The notes: generated from the sequence alone by a model not told the origin. DNA of 64,000 bases from Viridibacterium sediminicola (GCF_039631295.1 NZ_JBDIVE010000001.1:62001-126000); one strand, 5' to 3'. Numbered from the stretch's first letter, positions 42,649 to 52,542 are shown. Made by a program: numbers and translations.

Positions 42649-43338
42649 ATGTCCTTGCTGCGCCTGTTCAAACGCGCCCTGCTGGTACTCGTCCTGCTGC
42701 TGCTCGCCTGGCAGCTGTGGCTGTTCGGTCATGTGCTGTGGTGGAACTGGTTCAATCCCAGTCAGACCAGCTTCATGTCGCTGCGCCTGGACGAGTTGCG
42801 CGAGAAAGATCCGCAAGCGCGGCTTAAATACCGCTGGGTGCCGTACAAGCAGATTTCGGTACAGCTCAAGCGCGCAGTGATCGCCGCCGAAGACGACAAG
42901 TTCGTCGATCACGACGGCTTCGACTGGGAAGGCATGCAGAAAGCGCTCGAAAAGAACCAGAAAAAGGGCAAGGCCGTCGCCGGCGGCTCGACGATCAGCC
43001 AGCAGCTGGCGAAGAACCTCTTCCTCACGCCATCGAAGAGCTACTGGCGCAAGGCGGAAGAAGCGATCATCACGGTGATGATCGAACTGGTGTGGGACAA
43101 GCGCCGCATCCTTGAGATCTATCTCAATGTCGTCGAGTGGGGCAATGGCATCTTCGGTGCCGAAGCGGCCGCGCAGCGCTACTTCGGCATCCCGGCTGCC
43201 CAGCTCAGCGCGGCACAAGCGGCGCGCATCGCGGTCATGCTGCCCAATCCGCGCAAATTCGAGAAAAGCTATCCGCCGCGCCTGGCCGCCCACGCTGCAC
43301 GCGTGCAGTCACGCATGAACTTCTCGGAAGTGCCCTAG
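42649..43338 (+). CDS. mtgA: Monofunctional peptidoglycan glycosyltransferase
   Basis: A 229-aa GT51 enzyme that polymerises lipid II glycan strands at the inner membrane. One N-terminal helix (about 8-28) anchors it. The catalytic motifs AVIAAEDDKFVDHDGFD, GGSTISQQLAKNLFL and RILEIYLNVVEWGNGIFGAEAAA are all intact. Length is normal for MtgA. Confidence 0.96.
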   Translation: MSLLRLFKRALLVLVLLLLAWQLWLFGHVLWWNWFNPSQTSFMSLRLDELREKDPQARLKYRWVPYKQISVQLKRAVIAAEDDKFVDHDGFDWEGMQKALEKNQKKGKAVAGGSTISQQLAKNLFLTPSKSYWRKAEEAIITVMIELVWDKRRILEIYLNVVEWGNGIFGAEAAAQRYFGIPAAQLSAAQAARIAVMLPNPRKFEKSYPPRLAAHAARVQSRMNFSEVP

Positions 43339-43441
43339 CGAATTCCGGCCACGAGGCTTTCGCAGCGCACAAGCTGGGTTAAACTCGGCGCCTCATCGCA
43401 TGCGCCGCCATGCGCCTTCGAACCTCTGCGCATCGCCGGGC

Positions 43442-44884
43442 ATGAACAACACACCCGAACAACTCCATCACGACGAAATGCAGCACACCCTGCGTGATGT
43501 GCAGTCCCTGCTCACCCGTCGCAAGCTCGAAGAGGACCTGGTGCACCGCCAGGAGATGAGGAACCACGAACTGGTCGAGAACCTCGTTCACAAGCAGAAC
43601 GTGGTACGCATCACCGAAAAGCTCAACACCCTGCATCCGGCGGACATCGCCTACATTCTCGAATCGCTGCCACTCGACGACCGTCTGTTCGTCTGGGATC
43701 TGGTCAAGGCCGACAGCGATGGCGAAATCCTGCTCGAAGTCTCCGACGCAGTGCGCGAGTCGCTGATCGAATCGATGGCGCCGGCCGAACTGGTCGCCGC
43801 TGCCGAACAGCTCGACGCCGACGAACTGGCCGACCTCGCGCCCGACCTGCCCAAGCAGGTGATGGACGATGTCTATCTGGGCCTCGATGCCGAGGAGCGC
43901 GAACAGCTGCGCGCGGCCATGTCCTACGAAGAGGACGCCGTCGGCGCGCTGATGGACTTCGACATGGTGACGGTGCGCGAGGATGTCTCGCTCGAAGTCG
44001 TGCTGCGCTACCTGCGCCGCTTCGACGAGCTGCCCGACCACACCGACCTGCTCTTCGTCATCGACCGCGAAGAGCGCATGCTCGGCGTGCTGCCGCTGCA
44101 GCGCCTGCTCATTAACGACCCCGACAAGCTGGTTGGCGAGCTGATGGTCACCGACATGCTGTGCCTGCATCCGGCCGACAAGGCCGACGACGCCGCACGC
44201 GCTTTCGAACGCTACGATCTGGTCTCGGCCCCGGTGACGGATCGCGACCGGCGCCTGATCGGCCGCCTCACCGTGGCTGACGTGGTTGACTACATCCGCG
44301 AACAGTCCGAGGCCGACCTGCTCGGTCAGGCCGGTCTGCGCGAAGATGAAGACATCTTCGCCTCGGTCTGGGACTCGGTGAAAAACCGCTGGGCCTGGCT
44401 GGCGGTGAATCTGGTCACCGCCTTTGTCGCCTCACGCGTGATTGGCGCCTTCGAAGGCAGCATCGTCAAGCTTGTTGCCCTGGCGGCGCTGATGCCCATC
44501 GTCGCTGGCATTGGCGGCAATGCCGGCAACCAGACCATCACCATGATCGTCCGCGCCATCGCCATGGATCAGCTGCAGCCGGGCATGTTCCAGCGCCTGC
44601 TGCGCAAGGAGCTGAGCCTCGCCCTGCTCAATGGTCTGGTCTGGGGCGGCCTGCTCGGCGTGCTGTCGATCGTGCTCTACCACAGCTGGTCGCTGGGTCT
44701 GGTGCTGACGGCCGCGATGACGCTCAACCTGCTGCTGGCCGCGTTCATGGGGGTGATGATTCCGATGACCATGTACCGCCTCGGCCGCGATCCGGCGGTG
44801 GGCTCTTCGGTACTGATCACCGCCTGCACTGACTCCGGCGGCTTCTTCATCTTCCTCGGTCTGGCCACCCTGCTGCTGATGTAA
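43442..44884 (+). CDS. mgtE: Magnesium transporter MgtE
   Basis: A 480-aa Mg2+ channel/transporter from the ATG at 43442; an earlier ATG at 43400 is possible. The layout is an N-terminal superhelical domain (HPADIAYILESLPLDDRLFVW), two CBS domains (about 140-255) that gate by Mg2+, a connecting helix and five C-terminal membrane helices. The pore sequence AALMPIVAGIGGNAGNQTITM is conserved. It converges on the SRPBCC gene. Confidence 0.95.
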   Translation: MNNTPEQLHHDEMQHTLRDVQSLLTRRKLEEDLVHRQEMRNHELVENLVHKQNVVRITEKLNTLHPADIAYILESLPLDDRLFVWDLVKADSDGEILLEVSDAVRESLIESMAPAELVAAAEQLDADELADLAPDLPKQVMDDVYLGLDAEEREQLRAAMSYEEDAVGALMDFDMVTVREDVSLEVVLRYLRRFDELPDHTDLLFVIDREERMLGVLPLQRLLINDPDKLVGELMVTDMLCLHPADKADDAARAFERYDLVSAPVTDRDRRLIGRLTVADVVDYIREQSEADLLGQAGLREDEDIFASVWDSVKNRWAWLAVNLVTAFVASRVIGAFEGSIVKLVALAALMPIVAGIGGNAGNQTITMIVRAIAMDQLQPGMFQRLLRKELSLALLNGLVWGGLLGVLSIVLYHSWSLGLVLTAAMTLNLLLAAFMGVMIPMTMYRLGRDPAVGSSVLITACTDSGGFFIFLGLATLLLM

Positions 44885-44900
44885 GGCTGGCGCAGCGGGC

Positions 44901-45455
44901 TCAGCTCATCGGCAAGCCTGCGGCGGCATTGGCCGGCGCATGCACACGCGGCAAAGGAGAAGACGCGAGATGACGCGAAGTCCGCGGTGCGCTATGCACC
45001 GTCGGTAATGCCGGCTGACGTTCGAGGTGTTGCAACAGGCCGTCGAAAATGTGGCGCATCAGGCGCGAATGCACGGCGGGGATGTCCAGCACATAGGAGA
45101 TCAGGGCCACCAGACGGCTGCGGATTTCGAGATCCACCGCATACGAAAGCTGAGTGCCCTTGGCCACCGCCTCCAGCTGCCACAAGCCGGCGCCCAGATA
45201 GACGCCACCCACGTAAGCCATGTGCATTGACAGCTGTGGCACGCAGGCCGCCACCTGCAAGCTCAGACGCTTGCCGTTGCGCGGCTCCAGCTCGATCTTG
45301 CTGCCGACCACTTCTGGCGTCGCCTGCAAGACATGCACGGTGACCGTGGACGGCCACCACAGCGGGTAGGCCTTGAAGTCGGTCAGCGCTTTCCACACCA
45401 TGTCGGGCGGAAAAGGCAACGTGATCTGGTCGTAGGCAACACATCGTCTTGTCAT
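44901..45455 (-). CDS. SRPBCC-family (polyketide cyclase/START-like) protein
   Basis: A 184-aa protein from the ATG at 45455, which has GAGGAG seven bases upstream. The first 140 residues follow the SRPBCC fold, opening ITLPFPPDMVWKALTDFKAYPLWWPS and ending in a long C-terminal helix (SRLMRHIFDGLLQHLERQ). The last 40 residues are Pro/Ala-rich and probably disordered. The fold binds hydrophobic ligands; the ligand is unknown. It follows relA by 10 bases on the same strand and may share its transcript. Confidence 0.82.
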   Translation of the reverse strand: MTRRCVAYDQITLPFPPDMVWKALTDFKAYPLWWPSTVTVHVLQATPEVVGSKIELEPRNGKRLSLQVAACVPQLSMHMAYVGGVYLGAGLWQLEAVAKGTQLSYAVDLEIRSRLVALISYVLDIPAVHSRLMRHIFDGLLQHLERQPALPTVHSAPRTSRHLASSPLPRVHAPANAAAGLPMS

Positions 45456-45465
45456 GAACAACTCC

Positions 45466-47688
45466 TCAAGCCCTGCGGGCGGACTCCACGCCCTGCACCT
45501 CGGTCACCTGCTGCAAGATGCGCTGCACCAGACTCAGGTTGCTGACTTCGACCGTGAAGCGCATATAGGCGCGCTGACCGCGTGAGACCGTATTGACACC
45601 GATAACATTGAATTTGTCGCGCGAGAAAACATCCGAGATGTCGCGCAGCAAGCCTGGCCGGTCGTTGGCCTCGATGGCAATATCTACAGGATAGACCGCA
45701 TTGCGTGCGCTGCCCAGAGCACCATTAGGCTGCTTCGCGACGCCGCCCCATTCGGCTGGCACCAGCCGCTCAGGGTGACGCTGGGCGATGTTGAGGAAGC
45801 TGCGGCAATCCGTGCGGTGAATCGAGACGCCGCGCCCGCGCGTCACGAAGCCTTCGATGGGGTCCGGCGGCAAGGGCTTGCAGCACTTGGCCAGCTGGGT
45901 GAGCAGCTGACCAACGCCGACCACCAGGATGCCCTCACCCGACTCGGCTGCACGGCGTTCGCCGATGACCAGATCGGGCGGCGGCGGAGCCGGCGTGGTA
46001 TCGATCTGCAAGGCATTGTGGATTTGCCGTGCGCTGACATCGCCGCGACCGACCGCAATGAAGAAGTGCTGCGTGTCCTTGAAGTTGATCTTGCCGGCCA
46101 GGTCGTCCAGATTGGCATGCGTCTGGCCCGCGCGCTGCAATTCACGCACGACAATCGCACGGCCCTGGGCGGCAGTCTCTTCTTCCTCCTGCTGCACGAA
46201 CCAGCGCCGCACCTTGGCGCGCGCATTGGCCGTGACCAGATAACCGAGCTGCGGATTGAGCCAGTCGCGCGACGGTCCGCCCTGCTTGGTGGTGATGACT
46301 TCAACGACTTGGCCATTGGACAGCGGGGTATCGAGCGGCACCATCACGCCATCGACTTTAGCGCCACGGCAGCGATGGCCCAGATCGGTATGCAATCGAT
46401 AGGCGAAGTCAATCGGCGTGGCCCCCGCCGTCAAGTCGAGTACGCGACCTTGCGGGGTCACCACGTAGATGGTGTCGTCCAGCGCGGCGCGGCGCGTGTG
46501 CTCTTCCCACTGTTCGGCATCGGTGACTTCATCGCGCCACGACAAAAGCTGTCTGAGCAGGGCGATCTTCTCGTCGTACGCGCCGTCCGAGCGCGTTGCA
46601 CCTTCCTTGTAGCGCCAGTGCGCAGCCACCCCCAGTTCGGCATGCTTGTGCATGTCATTGGTGCGGATCTGCACCTCCAGCGCGCGACCGTCCGCCGCAC
46701 GCACGGCGGTGTGCAGCGACTGGTAGTTATTGCCCTTGGGCTTGCGGATGTAGTCGTCGAACTCGTTGGGAATCGGCGTCCACAAGGAATGCACCAGACT
46801 CAGCACGGTGTAGCAGTCGCTGACATCGTCGACCAGCACACGCAAGGCGCGCACATCGTAGACATGCTCGAACTCGATGTGCTTGGAGCGCATCTTGTTG
46901 TAAATGCTGTAGATATGCTTGGGGCGGCCATACACCTCGGCCTTCACGCCCTGCTCAGCCAGGGCTGTGCGCAGGCGCTCGATGGACTCGGCAATGAAGG
47001 CTTCGCGTTCGACCCGACGCTCGTCGAGCATCTTCGCCAGGCGCTTGTAAGTTTCCGGCTCCAGGAAGCGGAAAGAGAGGTCTTCAAGCTCCCACTTGAG
47101 CTGCCAGACGCCGAGACGATTGGCCAGCGGCGCGTAGAGATCGATGCTCTCGCGCGCAATCGCCGTCTGCGCCAGATCCTTGTTCTCGGCGAAGTAGCGC
47201 AGGGTCTGCACCCGCGAGGCCAGGCGCAGCAGGATCACGCGCAAATCCTCGGCCATCGCCAGCACCATCTTGCGCAGGGTTTCGGTCTGCACCTGCAATT
47301 CGATCGGTGAGGCATTGGCCGCCGGCCGCGACAGCAGGCGCAAACGGCTCAGCCGCGACAAGCCCTCGACCAGACGCGCCACCGGCGAGCCAAAGCGCGC
47401 CTCGATCTGCTCGATATCGTGGCGGCCGCCCTCGCCCACGGCGAACAGCAAGGCAGCCAGCCGCGCGTCGACGTCCAGCCGCAACGAGACCGTGATCAGG
47501 GTCATGCCCAGCGCGTGCTGCCAGACTCCCTCGCCGCTGCCCAGCTTGTGTCCTTCGTAGGCGGCTTGCGCCCATTCGATGGCTTGCGCCAGACGCGCAC
47601 GATCAGTCGGTCCCAAGCCCTCGCCGAGCACATCGGGCAGTGACGCAGCGCCATCAGTATTGGCGACAGAATGTTGTACGGAAACCAT
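45466..47688 (-). CDS. relA: (p)ppGpp synthetase RelA
   Basis: A 740-aa stringent-response enzyme. The hydrolase half is degenerate: where SpoT has HDxxEDT, this has EGGRHDIEQIEARFG, so hydrolysis is probably lost. The synthetase half is intact (YGRPKHIYSIYNKM, FEHVYDVRALRVLV, IPNEFDDYIRKPKGNNYQSLHT), with the EFDD motif of RelA-type enzymes. A TGS domain (IYVVTPQGRVLDLTAGATPIDFAYRLH) and a C-terminal ACT domain complete it. Confidence 0.94.
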   Translation of the reverse strand: MVSVQHSVANTDGAASLPDVLGEGLGPTDRARLAQAIEWAQAAYEGHKLGSGEGVWQHALGMTLITVSLRLDVDARLAALLFAVGEGGRHDIEQIEARFGSPVARLVEGLSRLSRLRLLSRPAANASPIELQVQTETLRKMVLAMAEDLRVILLRLASRVQTLRYFAENKDLAQTAIARESIDLYAPLANRLGVWQLKWELEDLSFRFLEPETYKRLAKMLDERRVEREAFIAESIERLRTALAEQGVKAEVYGRPKHIYSIYNKMRSKHIEFEHVYDVRALRVLVDDVSDCYTVLSLVHSLWTPIPNEFDDYIRKPKGNNYQSLHTAVRAADGRALEVQIRTNDMHKHAELGVAAHWRYKEGATRSDGAYDEKIALLRQLLSWRDEVTDAEQWEEHTRRAALDDTIYVVTPQGRVLDLTAGATPIDFAYRLHTDLGHRCRGAKVDGVMVPLDTPLSNGQVVEVITTKQGGPSRDWLNPQLGYLVTANARAKVRRWFVQQEEEETAAQGRAIVVRELQRAGQTHANLDDLAGKINFKDTQHFFIAVGRGDVSARQIHNALQIDTTPAPPPPDLVIGERRAAESGEGILVVGVGQLLTQLAKCCKPLPPDPIEGFVTRGRGVSIHRTDCRSFLNIAQRHPERLVPAEWGGVAKQPNGALGSARNAVYPVDIAIEANDRPGLLRDISDVFSRDKFNVIGVNTVSRGQRAYMRFTVEVSNLSLVQRILQQVTEVQGVESARRA

Positions 47689-47792
47689 ACCAAATTATCC
47701 CACAGCCGCAGGGCTCACAGCCCGTACTTGTGGGAAGCAAGTAACGGCCCTGCTTTGGCCACTGCCTTGTCCGGACCGGCAGCGCCAGAAAC

Positions 47793-47817
47793 AAAAAAGG
47801 CTGCCCGCAGACAGCCT
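47793..47817 (-). terminator. Terminator of the outer-membrane protein gene
   Basis: On the minus strand AGGCTG-TCTGCGGG-CAGCCT is followed by TTTTTT, 23 bases after the stop of the beta-barrel gene. Confidence 0.85.
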
Positions 47818-47839
47818 CTCATGCGACCCGATCAGACGC

Positions 47840-48454
47840 TCAGAAACGAACTTCCGCGCCCAGCGAATAGAGTTCGTAATTGGCCTTGGCGGTCGTACCA
47901 AGGTACTTGAACTTGGCGCCACGGAAGGTTTCCGCATCTGCGCGCACCGCAAAGTGCTTGCTCACGCTCCAGCTCATGCCCGCACCGACAAAAGGCACCG
48001 TGGACTTGGTCGAGGTTTCGGACACACCGGTACACAATGTGATGCAGTTGTAATCCGTGGTCACACGGGCTACACCCAGTTTGCCATGCATGGCCACGGA
48101 TTCGGTCACCGTTGCCGTGCCGACCACCGAGATGGCCAGCGCCTTGGTCTTGAACTGGTCAGCCGAGGCATCGCTGCCGATCAGACCGGAGAGCTTGTAG
48201 GTGCCAAGGCTGTAAACGCCTCCCTCAACGGCGATCTTGCCCCAGGAATAACCGCCGTACAGTTTGGTCCCACTATCACTCCGGGCGCGCTCTGTCAGGG
48301 AAGTGTAAAAAACCAGGTTGTTCGCCTTGGCGCTGACATTCGAAGTCGTCAGGCCGGCACCAGCACCGAGGTAGGCGCCAGAGAAACCATCCGCAAAGGC
48401 CTGCGGACTCAGCAACAGGCAAGCGACGATAGCAACCAGTGAGGGCTTTTTCAT
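47840..48454 (-). CDS. Outer-membrane beta-barrel protein, OmpA-like fold
   Basis: A 204-aa exported protein from the ATG at 48454, preceded by GGGAGAAG. The signal peptide ends at SPQAFA-DG. The mature domain opens GFSGAYLGAGAGLTTSNVS and alternates hydrophobic strands with polar turns, ending YSLGAEVRF with the terminal Phe that outer-membrane barrels use for assembly. Probably an eight-stranded barrel of the small OmpA/OmpW-type. A cysteine pair (NCITLC) lies in a predicted loop. Confidence 0.85.
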   Translation of the reverse strand: MKKPSLVAIVACLLLSPQAFADGFSGAYLGAGAGLTTSNVSAKANNLVFYTSLTERARSDSGTKLYGGYSWGKIAVEGGVYSLGTYKLSGLIGSDASADQFKTKALAISVVGTATVTESVAMHGKLGVARVTTDYNCITLCTGVSETSTKSTVPFVGAGMSWSVSKHFAVRADAETFRGAKFKYLGTTAKANYELYSLGAEVRF

Positions 48455-48555
48455 ACTGCACTTCTCCCGTGAATGACAATGCAAACTGAATGAACACAAA
48501 TTAACATGTTTTATTCAGCAAGATCATCTGTATTCAAGGGCATGCAGCGAGATTG

Positions 48556-49056
48556 TCATGCAGATTTGCGCGCCAGCAACACCACGGCTTGCGTGGCAAT
48601 ACCCTCACCGCGCCCGAGGTGCCCCATCTTCTCGTTGGTCTTGCCTTTGATATTGATGCACTCGGCCGGCACATCGAGATCGGCAGCCAGATTGGCAATC
48701 ATCGCCGGCGCATGGGGCGAGATCTTCGGCGCCTGGGCGATGATCGTGGCATCCAGATTGACCAGCAGCCAGCCCGCTTCACGCACCCGCGCATAGGCCT
48801 GGCGCAACAGCACACGGCTGTCGGCGCCCTTGTAGGCCGCATCGCTGTCGGGGAACAGGCGCCCGATGTCGCCCAGGCCGGCTGCGCCGAGCAAGGCATC
48901 GGTAATGGCGTGCAGCAAGGCATCGGCATCGGAATGCCCGAGCAATCCTTTGTCATGCGGAATCTCGACGCCACCGAGGATCAGCTTGCGGCCAGCGACG
49001 AGGGCGTGCACATCGAAACCCTGACCGATGCGGAATGGAAATGCGGCGATGCTCAT
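48556..49056 (-). CDS. ispF: 2-C-methyl-D-erythritol 2,4-cyclodiphosphate synthase
   Basis: A 166-aa enzyme of the MEP isoprenoid pathway, normal length. GQGFDVHAL provides the zinc-binding Asp-His, HSDADALLHAITDALLG the third ligand and active site, and KGKTNEKMGHLGRGEGIATQA the C-terminal conserved block. Its ATG overlaps the ispD stop by 4 bases. Confidence 0.97.
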   Translation of the reverse strand: MSIAAFPFRIGQGFDVHALVAGRKLILGGVEIPHDKGLLGHSDADALLHAITDALLGAAGLGDIGRLFPDSDAAYKGADSRVLLRQAYARVREAGWLLVNLDATIIAQAPKISPHAPAMIANLAADLDVPAECINIKGKTNEKMGHLGRGEGIATQAVVLLARKSA

Positions 49057-49754
49057 GAAGTGGAATCCTCTCTTGCCTGCAGGATCTGCGCCGCCAGGGC
49101 CAGATCCTGCGGCCAGGTAATCTTGAAATTGCTGGCCTCGGCAGCCACCAGGCGCGGCTGCAGGCCCAGCGCCTCGACAGCGCCTGCTTCGTCGGTCACC
49201 GCATCGGTATGCGCCAGCGCACGGCGCAACAAGCCGCGGCGAAACATCTGCGGGGTCTGCGCCTGCCACAGCTGCTCGCGCGGCACCGTGGCACACACGC
49301 GGCCCTGTGCATCGGCACGCTTGAGCGTGTCGGCCACCGGCTGGGCCAGCAGGCCGCCGACGGCATCATCGGCCAGCGTGTCGATCAATGCCTCGACCTG
49401 TGCGCCACTCAAGCAGGCGCGTGCTGCGTCGTGCACCAGCAGCCAGTCCTCGTCAGCTGCGTCGATGCAGGCGAGGGCATTGCTCACACTGGCGGCACGG
49501 GTCGCTCCACCGACATGCAAAGTTGTCAGCTTGCCACCCAAAAGTTGCCAGTCAAACTGCGGCCACCAGGCGTCGTCGGGCGCCAGCACCACATAAACCT
49601 GGCTGATACGCGGCACTGCAACAAGAGTCTGCAGGGCATGCCAGATCACCGGCTTGCCGAGCAGATCGAGGTACTGTTTGGGGCGTTCGCTCCCCATGCG
49701 GCTGCCGCTCCCGGCCGCTGGGACAATGGCGATGAATCGTTCGGTTCGTGACAT
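49053..49754 (-). CDS. ispD: 2-C-methyl-D-erythritol 4-phosphate cytidylyltransferase
   Basis: A 233-aa MEP-pathway enzyme making CDP-methylerythritol. The nucleotide-binding loop PAAGSGSRMGSERPKQYL and VHDAARACL are conserved, as are TPQMFRRGLL and TDEAGAVE. First gene of the ispDF pair. Confidence 0.97.
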   Translation of the reverse strand: MSRTERFIAIVPAAGSGSRMGSERPKQYLDLLGKPVIWHALQTLVAVPRISQVYVVLAPDDAWWPQFDWQLLGGKLTTLHVGGATRAASVSNALACIDAADEDWLLVHDAARACLSGAQVEALIDTLADDAVGGLLAQPVADTLKRADAQGRVCATVPREQLWQAQTPQMFRRGLLRRALAHTDAVTDEAGAVEALGLQPRLVAAEASNFKITWPQDLALAAQILQAREDSTS

Positions 49755-49844
49755 ATACAGGATTTTACGCTGCGATACCGCGGTTTGGCCGTCCCGGGCG
49801 ATAAGCTATGCTGGAAGCTCACCGATTCACGCCTCAGCGCCCGC

Positions 49845-50507
49845 ATGCCCTATTTCATCCGCCATACTGAAATCCGCATCCAGTCCGGGCGCATCTGGCT
49901 GGATGCGCTGCTCTCGCACGCGCCCGATGTGCGCGGCCTGATCATCGAGGCCCAGCCCTGTCTGTCGCAACTCCCATCCTCACCAGCCTTTCACGCCGCC
50001 AGCCTGATTCGCGAGGCCGGCTTCGCCAGCTTGCTGGTCAATATGCTGACCGCCCAAGAGCTGGAAGACGATGAAGATTGCGCCTATGACATCGCCCTGC
50101 TCAGCGCCCGCCTGCAGAGCGTACTCGACTGGGTGGCGCAGCAACCGCAGCTGAGCCACCTGCCGCTGGGGCTGCAGGCCAGCGATACGGTGGCCGCTGC
50201 GGCGGTGCGCACCCTGGTGCGCTTCCCGCTGCGCGTGGCGGCCTTGTGCATTCGTGACGGCAGGGCAGATCTGGCCGGCGCAGATCCGCTGCGCCAGCTG
50301 CAGACCCCGAGCTTGCTGCAAGTGCATGCCGACAGCCCGCTGCGCGTCCCAAGCAGCCAGGCCTACGCCCTGATGACCGCAACACGCGCCTGGCAGGACC
50401 TGAGCGACAAGGCCCACCACAGCGCCCTCACCGAGGCCACGCAGAGCAGCCGCGACTGGTTCCTGCGGCATCTGCCCAAGCCTGCAGAGCAAGATCCGAA
50501 AGCATAG
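49845..50507 (+). CDS. Alpha/beta-hydrolase-like protein
   Basis: A 220-aa protein from the ATG at 49845; an upstream TTG is open but unlikely. It resembles small dienelactone-hydrolase-like proteins: GLIIEAQP, FHAASLIREAGFASLLVNML and a C-terminal PSLLQVHADSPLRVPSSQAY followed by LTEATQSSRDWFLRHL. The nucleophile elbow is not classic: LPLGLQASDTVAA stands where G-x-S-x-G should be, so activity is doubtful. Confidence 0.6.
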   Translation: MPYFIRHTEIRIQSGRIWLDALLSHAPDVRGLIIEAQPCLSQLPSSPAFHAASLIREAGFASLLVNMLTAQELEDDEDCAYDIALLSARLQSVLDWVAQQPQLSHLPLGLQASDTVAAAAVRTLVRFPLRVAALCIRDGRADLAGADPLRQLQTPSLLQVHADSPLRVPSSQAYALMTATRAWQDLSDKAHHSALTEATQSSRDWFLRHLPKPAEQDPKA

Positions 50508-50566
50508 AATCCCGTCCCGATGGACATCGCATCCACACCACTTGAACACCATGATCAGGAGACTCC

Positions 50567-51706
50567 ATGAATCTGCAACGCCGCATGATCCTCGGCGCCA
50601 GCGCCGCTTTGCCGCTCGCCGCCATGCTTGAGGGCTGCGCCAGCACACCGGCGCTGTCGGCCTCGGGCAGCGTGGTTGACGCCGCTTACAGCGGACCGGC
50701 CGGCGCGGTCGTCGAGGGCAAGGCTTACTACAAGAGCATCCAGGCCGCGCTGGATGCGGCGCCATCGAATGCTGCGCAAGCCTGGCGCATTTTCGTGCGC
50801 AATGGTCGCTATTACGAGAAGCTCGACATCACCAAGCCCAATATCCAGCTGATCGGTGAGAGCCGCGAGAAAACCATCCTCACTTACGATGCCTACTCGG
50901 GCCTTGCCAAGCCCGGCGGCGGCAACTGGGGCACCTTTGGCTGCGCCACGTTGATCGTGCACGCCAGCGATTTCCACGCCGAAAACCTGACGATTGAAAA
51001 CGGCTTCGACTACCCCAGCAACGATGCCAAGGATGCCAAGGATCCGACCCGCACCAATGATCCCCAGGCCGTCGCGCTGATGACCGACACCGGCGCCGAC
51101 CGCAGCCTGTTCGTCAACGTGAAGATCACCGGCCACCAGGACACCTTGTTCACCAATGTCGGCCGCAGCCTGTTCCGCAAATCCTATGTCAGCGGTAATG
51201 TCGATTTCATCTTCGGCGCCGGCCAGAGCGTATTTGAGGAATGCGAGATCGTCACCCGCCCGCGCAGCAAGCCCGGCGTCAATCCGGTCGGTTACGTCAC
51301 CGCGCCGAGCACCCAGCTGAGCGACAAATACGGTCTGGTGTTCATCCGCTGCAAGCTGCTCAAGGAAAACGACAAGCTGCCCGATGAATCCAGCCCGCTG
51401 GGCCGCCCCTGGCACCCGACCAAGAGCTTCCCGGACGGCCGCTATGCCGACCCGAATGCCGTCGGCAGCAGCGTGTTCATCGAATGCTTCATGGACGCGC
51501 ACATCACCACTGACGGCTGGGCCGCGATGTCTGGCACGCAGAAGAGCGGTCCTGACAAGACCTGGTTCAAGCCTGAGGATTCGCGCTTCTTCGAATACAA
51601 GAGCAGCGGCCCCGGCGCCAAGACCGGCAGCAAGCGCCGCCAGCTGAGCGATGCACAAGCGGCTGACTACACCGTCGCCAAGCTGCTCGGCGACTGGAAA
51701 CCCTGA
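50567..51706 (+). CDS. Pectinesterase, predicted lipoprotein
   Basis: A 379-aa carbohydrate esterase family 8 enzyme that removes methyl groups from pectin. The N-terminus has a twin-arginine-like MNLQRRMILGAS and a lipobox LEGC, so it is probably lipid-anchored. The right-handed beta-helix carries ITGHQDTLFT (catalytic Asp) and GNVDFIFGAG (second Asp). LGRPWHP supplies the conserved Arg-Pro-Trp. With the uronate genes downstream it fits use of plant pectin. Confidence 0.92.
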   Translation: MNLQRRMILGASAALPLAAMLEGCASTPALSASGSVVDAAYSGPAGAVVEGKAYYKSIQAALDAAPSNAAQAWRIFVRNGRYYEKLDITKPNIQLIGESREKTILTYDAYSGLAKPGGGNWGTFGCATLIVHASDFHAENLTIENGFDYPSNDAKDAKDPTRTNDPQAVALMTDTGADRSLFVNVKITGHQDTLFTNVGRSLFRKSYVSGNVDFIFGAGQSVFEECEIVTRPRSKPGVNPVGYVTAPSTQLSDKYGLVFIRCKLLKENDKLPDESSPLGRPWHPTKSFPDGRYADPNAVGSSVFIECFMDAHITTDGWAAMSGTQKSGPDKTWFKPEDSRFFEYKSSGPGAKTGSKRRQLSDAQAADYTVAKLLGDWKP

Positions 51707-51734
51707 GGCCGACACGTTTGCTATTGCCACTCAA

Positions 51735-51763
51735 GCAGGCGACACTTCGCTGTCGCCTGCTTT
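51735..51763 (+). terminator. Pectinesterase terminator
   Basis: GCAGGCGACA-CTTCGC-TGTCGCCTGC, a perfect 10-bp stem followed by TTT, 29 bases after the stop and just before aat. Confidence 0.85.
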
Positions 51764-51772
51764 CTCTGACCC

Positions 51773-52507
51773 ATGCTTCCCTGGCTTCATCCGCATGCTG
51801 CGCCCCGTTTCCCGCCCGTGCATCATGCCCTGCGCGAACCTAACGGCCTGCTTGCTGCGGGCGGCGCGATGTCACCGGACTGGCTGCTGAGCGCGTACCG
51901 GCAGGGCATCTTTCCCTGGTATTCGGAAGACGATCCCATTTTGTGGTGGAGCCCGGACCCGCGCATGGTGGTGATCCCCGGCGAAATGCGCCTGACCCGC
52001 TCCCTGCTCAAGACCCTACGCAACACGCCCTTCACGGTGCGCTGCGATCAGGATTTCAGTGGCGTCATGCAGGCCTGCGCCGACACCCGCGCGCAGACCG
52101 GCACCTGGATCAATACCGACATCGTGGCCGCCTACAGTGCCCTGCATCGCCTGGGTTGGGCGCATAGTATCGAAACCTGGCACGGCGAGGAGCTGGTCGG
52201 CGGGCTCTACGGCGTGGCCATCGGCCGTGTGTTTTATGGCGAGTCGATGTTCCACCGCCGCAGCGATGCCTCGAAAATTGCGTTCGCCCATCTGGTTCGC
52301 CTGCTTGAGCAGCGGAATTTTGCCGTGATAGATTGCCAGATGACGACCTCGCACCTGCAATCGCTGGGCGGACGTGAAATACCGCGCGCACAGTTCTTGC
52401 AGGGCTTGGCACAATGGACGACAGAGCAGTTGCAGCCGGAGTCCTGGGCGCACTACGACATGAGTTTTGACTGGCGGGCGGTACCAAGGCATGAAGCAGC
52501 ACTTTGA
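51773..52507 (+). CDS. aat: Leucyl/phenylalanyl-tRNA-protein transferase
   Basis: A 244-aa N-end-rule enzyme that adds Leu or Phe to proteins with basic N-termini. Conserved blocks include GGAMSPDWLLSAYRQGIFPWYSE, WWSPDPRMVV, VGGLYGVAIGRVFYGESMFH and ASKIAFAHLVRLL. It is followed after 35 bases by the other N-end transferase gene, the usual proteobacterial pairing. Confidence 0.96.
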   Translation: MLPWLHPHAAPRFPPVHHALREPNGLLAAGGAMSPDWLLSAYRQGIFPWYSEDDPILWWSPDPRMVVIPGEMRLTRSLLKTLRNTPFTVRCDQDFSGVMQACADTRAQTGTWINTDIVAAYSALHRLGWAHSIETWHGEELVGGLYGVAIGRVFYGESMFHRRSDASKIAFAHLVRLLEQRNFAVIDCQMTTSHLQSLGGREIPRAQFLQGLAQWTTEQLQPESWAHYDMSFDWRAVPRHEAAL

Positions 52508-52542
52508 CCACGTTTTCTGCAGCCGCGCGCGGGAGCACTGAG

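Noticed and set aside
45466..47688. Assigning the stringent-response gene as bifunctional spoT
   Set aside because: The HD hydrolase motif is degenerate and the EFDD synthetase motif is the RelA type.
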